DNA from: Castor canadensis
Taxonomy: Eukaryota; Chordata; Mammalia; Rodentia; Castoridae
Reading direction: 5' to 3'
Assembly: GCF_047511655.1 (NCBI RefSeq)
Contig: NC_133390.1
Location: 168,474,083 to 168,538,082, forward strand
DNA length: 64,000 nt
Part shown: piece by piece, positions 56,766 through 64,000 of the stretch
How positions within the stretch are numbered: the first letter of the stretch is position 1
Layout of the letters: the number at the start of each line of letters is the position of its first letter
Made by a program: the position numbers and the translations under genes
Notes under the pieces: generated by a model
Database searches by the model: none
What the model saw: only the letters and a program-made list of their open reading frames with translations
Told to the model about the DNA's origin: nothing

Positions 56766-57194
56766 AAAATCTGGCTGCACAGCCTGTCCGAGGTCTGGGA
56801 GGGCTCCCTGGTGGATCCTGGGAGTGGACCTAAGGCCCTGGACAGGTGGTCAGGAAGCTGTCATGTACACCAAGCATTGTGTACCTACTGTGTGCCCAAC
56901 CCTGAACCAAGGCTCCTCCACAAGATGTGTGGACAAGCTGGTCCCCTGCACAACCAGCCAAACTCTTAAGATTATTATTTTAGGCGATCCTCACACCGTC
57001 TCCTGATGTGCTTAGAGAAAAGAAAGGCTCTGGGGAGACAGGTGGTGCATCACAACCACATGACAAGTTGTCACCCAGCACTGGTCTCGTGACCTCACTC
57101 TGCCCTCACTTGAATAGTATCTGGGCCTCAGCTTTCCCATCTGTAAAAGGGAGGGGCTGGAGAGAGGGCTGACACTCTGGAAATCTCGCCTTTG

Positions 57195-57325
57195 GCCCCT
57201 AATCCTCATGTGACCTTGGATGAGTTTCTTCCCTCTCTGGGCCTCAGTTTCCCTATCTGTAAAAGACACTTCAATCCTATCTACCCTGCACATGCTGCTT
57301 TGGAATAAATCAGACAATGCCTGGA
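57195..57325 (+). repeat. MIR-like SINE
   Basis: 'atgtgaccttggatgagttt', 'ctctctgggcctcagtttcc' and 'ctatctgtaaaagacacttc'. Confidence 0.6.
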
Positions 57326-57769
57326 AGCCCAGTGTTGGCTGCAGGCTGTTGATGGGGAGGACTCTGAGGACTTTGTGAAAGGGTGAGGGGTGAGTTGAAC
57401 TTAAATGCTTTCACTTGGAGTGTCACAGCTCCCACCAGCCTGTGAATCTCCCTTGCTCCCCAGACTTTGAACGTGGTTTGCTCTCCCTATCTGGGGATGA
57501 AACAGCTCACTGTGGCCGCAGCCAGTTCCTGATGAGGGCCCTGCTTCCAGCTGTCAGCAGCCCTGCAGTCACAGGCATCCTGGGTGGCTTGCTCCCTCTG
57601 CTGTATCAAAGCTGCTGCAATCTCAGGGCCTGACCTTGGCTCCTGGGAGGACCGTAGGCAGGATGCAGCCTGAGCCCGAGCTTAGCCAGCCTGGCCCTGC
57701 CTGGCGGAGGAGCCAGGCCCCTGGTCTGCCGCCTGCTGTGAGCATGGCAGGATCAGCGCCCCAGATCTC

Positions 57770-57960
57770 CCTTAAAGCCCAGCCGCCACCGCTGGCCTAG
57801 CGGCTCATCTCCCGCGCTCGCTCCCCGAGGTCCCAGCGATTACACCACTGAAAATTCCGCTTTCATCTTGTCAACCTCGCAGTAAATTACAGGCCCGGGG
57901 AGGCGTGGGCCTCCTCCTTAAACAAGATTCAATTCCACTTAGCTGCCCCCCCTTCCGCCC
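57770..57960. promoter_or_regulatory. CpG-bearing unique block, candidate enhancer
   Basis: 'ctcatctcccgcgctcgctc', 'cagcgattacaccactgaaa', 'attccgctttcatcttgtca', 'cctcgcagtaaattacaggc' and 'cttaaacaagattcaattcc'. CpGs and TAAT-like motifs occur together, and there is no repeat signature. It could also hide a non-coding exon. Confidence 0.4.
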
Positions 57961-59896
57961 CACACGCAGTCCCCTCCCTCCCCCACCCTGCTCAGGATTT
58001 ATGGCCTCTCCTTGCAGGCAGCTGGTAACCATGGCAGGCTCCTTAGGGAGGCTGCAAGCTGGAGTCTCTGCAGCCCCAGACTCTAGTGTGGATGGCCTCC
58101 TCCTAGACTGGGAGAGGCGAGGCCAGAGAGGCAGCATTAGGTTTCCAGAGGCTAAGGTCAAGAGATACCAGTAACCCCAGCCACGGTGAGCCCATCCAGG
58201 CTGGCACATCAATCCTCTCAGTAGCATGCTCATTTTCCCATGGTAGAAATGGGCAAACTGGGGCTGGAGTGTGTGCTCGACTGCCAAGGTCGCACCTCAG
58301 CCCTTAGCACTCTGCTTCTGGCCCCCAGTGGCTGCTTCTGGAGAGTTTTAGACCTGGGCCGGCTCAGCCGAGGCCTGACCTCTCTCTTAGATCTCAGACC
58401 CTGCTCACACCCTTCATCACCCACTATCTCTAATGGCCATCCCTGCCACCCCTTGGTAGCCCTATTTTGGCATTGAAGGCCCTCTGCCATCTAGCTGCTA
58501 AGTGCCTTTTCCAAACTCATTTATTTATGAGTCAGTAGCACTGTAAGCCATCCAGAGGTCTCCTCCCTACTCAGCACCCATTTAGGGGCAAAACCAAGAG
58601 AAGCAGAATCTAACTACCATATTCTTTATATGCCAAACGACACTTAGGATAGGAATCCTAAACATCTACTGAACATTTCTTTTGACACAAAATTACCCTG
58701 GCCCAGGGTCCCTCTTATACCATCGTGTAGCCTCTTGTGATGGCCTCCCCTCCCTTCATTACTATCCTAGAATATCAGAGCTGGAAATCCCCTTTTCCCC
58801 ACTTTCCTGTCGGAGAGAGGAGAAGAACTTCCGTATTGCACAGGGTGAGCTCCTAGTGGGCTCCAAAGCTTCTGCCAGTAAAATTACAAATCGTAATAAG
58901 AATGGCTGACGCTCACTGAGCACTCAATACCATCACTCTAAGCTTTTTAGCCTTGGGCCAGTGCTCCTCCCACTCAGATTGCCCACTAGAGACTCACTTC
59001 CCTTTTCCCAGCCACATCCTCAGGGACTTCCAGCATTGTGATTTCTTCCTGCTGGACAGCAACTCTGAACCTCTGAGGTCACCTAACCCAGGAACTTCCT
59101 GTAGCAGGTGACAAGTGATCTGTCCTTGAAGGATAAGTAGGGCTTCTTCATACAGAACGTGAGGAAGGGAAATGGAGGCAGAGACAGCGATTGTATGAGA
59201 AGCCTTGGAGGAGGGGATATTCAGGGTGCATGGGGAAAGGGTGGCCTGGCTGAGCACTTGCTATGAGGCTGGGTCTTAACCTGGAAGTGGGAACTCTCAC
59301 CCTGACCTGGTTGTGCACAGAACAGAGGGCCGAAGAGCACAGGGAAGGAACACTTCTCACTTCGACAGCCCCAGGTTGGACACTTGGAGCTGCAGGTTGC
59401 AATCCAGTTTGGCCAAATCATCCCCCCAGACTGTAAGCAGGTCCCATCTGGGGTGGCAGATAGGCAGCACCGATGCCAGGACCGAAGGGGGTTTGTCTCA
59501 TTCCCTCTCCTGACAAGCGATGGAGCTGGCAGATAAAGCATCTTCTTCCCTAATCTCCCGTCTTGGGCTGGAACAAGAAAGCAAGCCAAGCCTGGCACCT
59601 CATGCAAACTTTAATCCTCTCCTTCCTGCATCTAAAGCTAAGAATTCTAGTCATGGACTCTCTGTTCCATTCTCTGAGGCTGCTTGCGTGCCGGGCTCCA
59701 CCCTGTGGACTGCATACATGGGTGGTGAAACCCGGAATGAGCTCATTGTTATGGAGCATGGAGATGCCAGGGCAGGGGGGCTTGACACAGGAGTCTCACC
59801 TGGGCCGGACTCCCTGCTTGGCTGCTAACAGCTGTGTAGCCATAGGAACAATCCGTTCTGAACCTCAGTGTTCTCCTCTGTAAGATGGGGACGATA

Positions 59897-60095
59897 GCTG
59901 GGCACCAGTGGCTTACACCTGTAAACCCAGCATCTCAGGAGGCAGAGACCAGGAGGATCAAGGTTTGAAGCCCAGGAAAATAGTTTATGAGCACCTATCT
60001 CAAAAAAACCCATCACAAAAAAGGGCTGACAGAGTGGCTCAAGGTGTAGACCCTGAGTTCAAGCCCCAGTACGGCAAAAAGAAAAAAAAAGGGGG
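59897..60095 (+). mobile_element. Composite B1/ID-like SINE
   Basis: 'agctgggcaccagtggctta', 'gcatctcaggaggcagagac', 'gctgacagagtggctcaagg', 'ccctgagttcaagccccagt' and an A-rich tail. Confidence 0.8.
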
Positions 60096-60328
60096 TAGGA
60101 TAAGATAAATTCTTGAATTGTTTTTCTTAAACTTGAGCAGATGGTACATACAAAGGTAATCTCTTGAAGAGTCAGTGCTGTAACTAGGTGAGGTCTGATT
60201 AGTATTTTCCACAAGGGAGAGAGGATTGGAGTTATGACAGCAAAAGATATTAGCAGTGCTATGCACGGAGTTTCACTACCTGCTCTGACCACCCTGGCTG
60301 GAGCCAGTTGCAAACATCCACTCACTTA

Positions 60329-60450
60329 AGCTGCGTGTTGTGGTGCACACAATGATGCCAACACTTAGGTGGCTGAGGTACGAGAACTGCAAGTTCAAGG
60401 CCAGCCTGGACTACACAGTGACACTGCATCAAAAAACCCAAACCCAACCA
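60329..60450 (+). mobile_element. B1-like SINE
   Basis: 'gctgcgtgttgtggtgcaca', 'acacttaggtggctgaggta', 'gttcaaggccagcctggact' and 'acactgcatcaaaaaaccc'. The rodent B1 box is clear. Confidence 0.75.
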
Positions 60451-60582
60451 AAACTAAGCTAAACTAAACTAAAAATAGAACGGGAGGGCATTCTGTTAGC
60501 ATCATCCCACTTTACAGATGAAGAACACGTCTGTGTCCATCCTCTATTCTTCCTCTTTGCACCAGAAGGTACATCCCTCTTC

Positions 60583-60683
60583 TTTTCTTTTTTTTTTTTT
60601 TTTTGGTGGCACTGGGGTTTGAACTCAGGGCTTCATGCTTGCTCAGCAGCCTCTTTACCACTTAAGCTACTCCACCAGCTCCC
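60583..60683 (-). mobile_element. ID-like SINE, reverse orientation
   Basis: A T run, then 'ggtggcactggggtttgaac', 'tcatgcttgctcagcagcct' and 'taccacttaagctactccac'. Confidence 0.75.
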
Positions 60684-60794
60684 CACATCCCTCTTCTTGT
60701 CTCCCGGGTCTGGGTTCTTGAGTGCACCCACACTTTCCTATAGCAAAGTTTCTGAGAAACTGTAATTTATGGTTCTCTCTTTTGCCTGCTGCTG

Positions 60795-61205
60795 TCCTTT
60801 GAGTATGGTTTGTCCTTTCAAACCTCATGTTGACATCTAATCCCCAGTACAAGATTTTAAGAGGTGGAACCAGGTGGGAACTTTACGAGGTGATTATGGC
60901 TCTGTCCTCATGAATGGATTAATCCACTCATGCGATTGATAGGTTAATGGATTAATAGGTAAATAGTTTATCTCGAGAGTGCATCTGTTACACAAGCCAC
61001 TTTGGCTCGGTCTTTTGTGCTCTTCCTGTCTTCTTCCATGTGATGCCCTGGGCTGCCTCGGACTCTGCCAGCAAGAAGGCCATCACCAAATGTGGCCCCT
61101 TAACCTTGGGCCAGAACCATGAGCCAAAATAAACCACTTTTCTTAATAGCTCCCAGCTGTGGTATTGTATGATCAGCAACAGAAAATCAACGAAGACACC
61201 TGCTT
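60795..61205 (+). mobile_element. Old MaLR-like LTR relic
   Basis: 'tcctcatgaatggattaatc', 'ttcttccatgtgatgccctg', 'agccaaaataaaccactttt', 'ctcccagctgtggtattgta' and 'cagaaaatcaacgaagacac' in LTR order. It shares wording with the relic at 52585. Non-coding. Confidence 0.55.
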
Positions 61206-62659
61206 TATCTTCAGCCTCCTTCTCCAGCAGGTTCCCAAACATGAGGATTTCAGCACGTGCAAGTAGATTCTACCTTCAACACAAAATACAAGCACATGCC
61301 TCCTGCACCTCCCCACCTTTCCCTTTTCCCAGGAAAACTCAGCAGGTCAGGCCAGACGCACTGTCTCCTTGACTCACCCCACGCTCTTCTCAACCCACTG
61401 CCATCTGGCTTTCACCCCCCACATGCACCAAGATGGCTCCCTAGGGTCACCCATGGCCACCATGTTGCCAGATCCCCATCTCCCTCTTCCTAGCCTCTCA
61501 GCAGGATTTAGAGCACAGCACAAAACAACTGGGCTCCTGCCCACCTCCCCAAGGATGCCTCTGCCTCTCCATGGCAGGTGCAGCCTCCCCTAACTCTGCT
61601 TGAAAATCTTCACTCTTTCTCTGGGCAACCACAGCAATGCCCATGGCTTCAGCTGCGATCAACCCTGAGATAGCTCCCAAGGTTAGTGTCCCCAGTCCTG
61701 ACCTGTCCTCCGAAGCCCAAGGCATGTAACTGTCCTTTATCCATGTCCGTTTAGATGCCTCAGCAAAACCTCAACTCAACACATTCAAAGCCTTAAAGCT
61801 GGCTCTTCTTCAGGGTTTCCCACTCAGTGAATGGCCCCCATATGTGTCAAGTGGTCTAAGTCAGAAGGCTGACTTAGTTAGTTAGAAGTTACACTGGACA
61901 GGCGCCATTCTTGCATTCCAGTGGGTAATCAAGTCAGGCCCCCTTGACCTTCTCAATAACTCTACATTGACCGCTTTGCTTCACCACCACCTCCACCCTA
62001 ATTCCAAGCAGGGCCTCAGGATGACTCAGGCGTTTGGCTTCATACTGGATGGTGGTGATGTTCACAGTGATGGAGGCAATTAGGGGAAGAGACACTGGGG
62101 GTGGGAGCAAGAGTGTGGGCAGGTTATGTCTGAGAGGGTCATGAAACGTGCCCATGGAGATGTGTAGCAGGCAGTTGGATGGAACAGTCTGGAAGGCCAA
62201 GGAGGGGTCCAGGCTAGAGATATAAATCAGAGACTCTTCAGCATGTAGATGACATTTCATCCTAAGGAAAAGAAGAAGGTCAGCTGGGGAGAGACAGAGA
62301 GCAAGCCCAAGCACTGCGACATCAGAGGAGCCAAGCACAGGGATAGAGAAGAAGCTGTCAGTGGGGTCAGAGGCCATCTGGGAGACTTCAGAGTCGTGGA
62401 ACACAACAGCTGGCCAGAGGTCAGATACAGAAGCTGCTGAGAGGCAAAGGAAACTGAGGACAGAGAAGTGGCCCATGTGGCAAGATGGAATCTGTGAGCA
62501 TCCTTGATAAGAGCGATAATGTCACCTTTCCTCCTGGGCTGTGTACCTGAGAAGCGAGGGTGTCTTTTGTTTGCTCACATCGTACCTCAGTGTTTAGCTC
62601 ATCATGCACGGTTTTCTGATGTGTCTGGCTGTCTTGACTGCATGTTGACCGTTGCACTG

Positions 62660-63300
62660 GCAATGTTATTTTAAGGAAGAATTTGCAGCCTGGGATGAAG
62701 GTATTTGTCTTTTGAAAAAAGCACTTGCATTTGGCTGGTGCTAGTATTGTGGGATTACTTTAAATAAAATTCGAGGCTTGCAGCATCCTGGAAGTCCCAA
62801 GTTGTGTGTGTGAGGTTTCCAATTCAAGATTCAAGGCTGGGTTTTCTCGGTTTCCCCCTTCCCCACAGGGCAAAGCCTTTGACGCCCAGCTCATTTTGGT
62901 GAGGGTCTCTAGCTTGATTTTCACCTAGCTCAGGCCATGAACTTGGATTTCCACTCCTCTTATGTTCTGTGATCAGCAAAAAACAAATTCAACTTTCTGG
63001 GATCTGCAAATGCCCTCAGGACAAAGCTGTTTCTCTGCTCTAATGTTCCTGGGTTTCTGTTTTCCCTTCAGTTTTGACCTAGTAATTCCTGGTAATTCCT
63101 TACAAAGAGTTTACTTGTCAAGTCTCTGATGCTTTAATAAGATGCTTTGTATATTTTACGCAGCATTTTTAGCAACTTTTAGCTGAAAGGTTGGTCCAAA
63201 AACCCCAGAGTACTGTTTCCAAACACAGAAATGGCTAATTTCCAGGGCTTTAACACTGCACATTTTAATGGTCTATGAATATTTGTTGGTTGAATGAATG
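62660..63300. promoter_or_regulatory. AT-rich unique block near right edge, candidate enhancer
   Basis: About 640 bp with no repeat signature. It includes 'gggattactttaaataaaat', 'gggcaaagcctttgacgccc' (two TCF/LEF-type motifs facing each other), 'gatcagcaaaaaacaaattc', 'gatgctttaataagatgctt' and 'cacattttaatggtctatga'. Similar AT-rich unique sequence recurs at about 63766-63960. Confidence 0.35.
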
Positions 63301-64000
63301 AAGTGAACACAGATTGCCAACTCTCTGCTCCTTCAAATGCATTGGGCACACTCACAGGTCACTGTATGAAGAGCTGGTAAGCTGTGTAGACAGGGCTGTG
63401 AGTTCAGAGGAGGGAAAGAATGGCGTGTGTAGGATGGAAAGGGACACTGGCAAGGGGGCAGTGGATAGGGCCAGGGGGAGCACAGGGACGAACGCATGCT
63501 GGCAGATGAACTACTGAGCTGAAAGCACAAGGACTCGCTGGAAGTGGACGTTGTAAGTCAAGGCCTGAGTTGAGACTGGAGTGCGGGAGGAATCGGAGCT
63601 ATGGAGTGAGCAGAAAGGCAGGGACCGGCTGGGGAAAAGGAGCCAATGGAGGCCCAGGGCCCAGCGTGAATGCAGAAGCAGGAGCCCAGTGCACGCGGGC
63701 AGCTCCCTGCAGCCGCTGGCAGGAGGGAGGAGGAAACAGCTTTTGTTGAAATGCACACATGGTAATTGCTACAGAAGAGTATTTCCCTTAGTTTAAAAAG
63801 CTTTCTCCTCTGCATTTTCCTTGGTCCCAGTTTCAAAGGAATTTTAATTGCAAAGAAAATTTTGTCATCTCCTTGGGGGGAGAGGGCTCTGCTTCAAATA
63901 GTCATGCCTGATGCTGATTCCTTTCCAAACCGGGGATTTTCCACTTTGGCTGCATGGAAGCTGTCCAGGGATTGGGCCCCATGGAGGGAGGACTGAGGCT

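Larger units (their letters stand above)
44434..64000. other. No recognisable exon: 5' intron or upstream flank of CDH22
   Basis: Nineteen kilobases without a supportable coding exon on either strand. Contents are microsatellites (45.1 and 49.4 kb), SINEs (49.49, 59.90, 60.33 and 60.58 kb), LTR relics (47.34, 52.59 and 60.80 kb), an L1-like fragment (55.2 kb), MIR fossils, and three unique AT-rich or CpG-bearing blocks (54.88, 57.77 and 62.66 kb). If the acceptor at 44433 is real, a non-coding first exon lies either here unrecognised or beyond the right edge. Confidence 0.7.

Overview
The window is vertebrate nuclear DNA, not microbial. It has short exons with GT-AG junctions scattered through long introns, a CpG-rich first coding exon, MIR and L2 fossils, and many young SINEs. 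The SINEs are B1-like monomers, a tRNA/ID-like unit and composites of the two. B1 is rodent-specific, so a rodent is the safest call. The abundant ID-like units opening with a 'gctggtggagtggctcaag'-type box suggest, as inference only, a beaver/kangaroo-rat type (castorimorph) lineage.

Only one protein-coding gene can be supported, and it lies on the minus strand. It is the 5' half of a type II classical cadherin that I recognise as CDH22 (PB-cadherin). Seven coding exons run from right to left: 44058-43801 (signal peptide, RVKR cleavage site, start of EC1), 35205-34911, 23030-22911, 13426-13259, 9395-9202, 6767-6514 and 433-297. Their lengths are 258, 295, 120, 168, 194, 254 and 137 bp. All junctions obey GT-AG and the phases fit together (0/0, 0/1, 1/1, 1/1, 1/0, 0/2, 2/1), giving 475 complete codons with no stop or frameshift. 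They cover the signal peptide, EC1 to EC3 and the first part of EC4. The rest of the ectodomain, the membrane span and the catenin-binding tail lie beyond the left edge.

Layout: 1-44058 is coding exons and introns. About 43.8-44.4 kb is a CpG-rich block with the start codon and a 5' leader carrying several small upstream ORFs, one of them an ATG-TGA start-stop in a strong Kozak context. From 44.4 to 64 kb there is no recognisable exon; it is either a 5' intron leading to a non-coding first exon or upstream flank. Repeats are SINEs, MIR, L2, a few old L1 3' ends, several MaLR/ERVL-type LTR relics, (TG)n/(CA)n microsatellites and a 300-bp GGAA-rich purine tract.

I found no hidden multi-gene system. 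The most interesting unexplained signal is non-coding: several unique AT-rich, homeodomain-motif-dense blocks (about 23.7, 37.4, 40.0, 55.0, 57.8 and 62.7 kb), a perfect RFX X-box palindrome with adjoining CCAAT and a second related site 66 bp away (9.7-9.8 kb), an E-box/MEF2 pair (19.3 kb), and an intronic CpG-rich block (about 1 kb). These are candidate enhancers of a brain-expressed cadherin. All enhancer statements are inference from motif content, since no alignment could be run.
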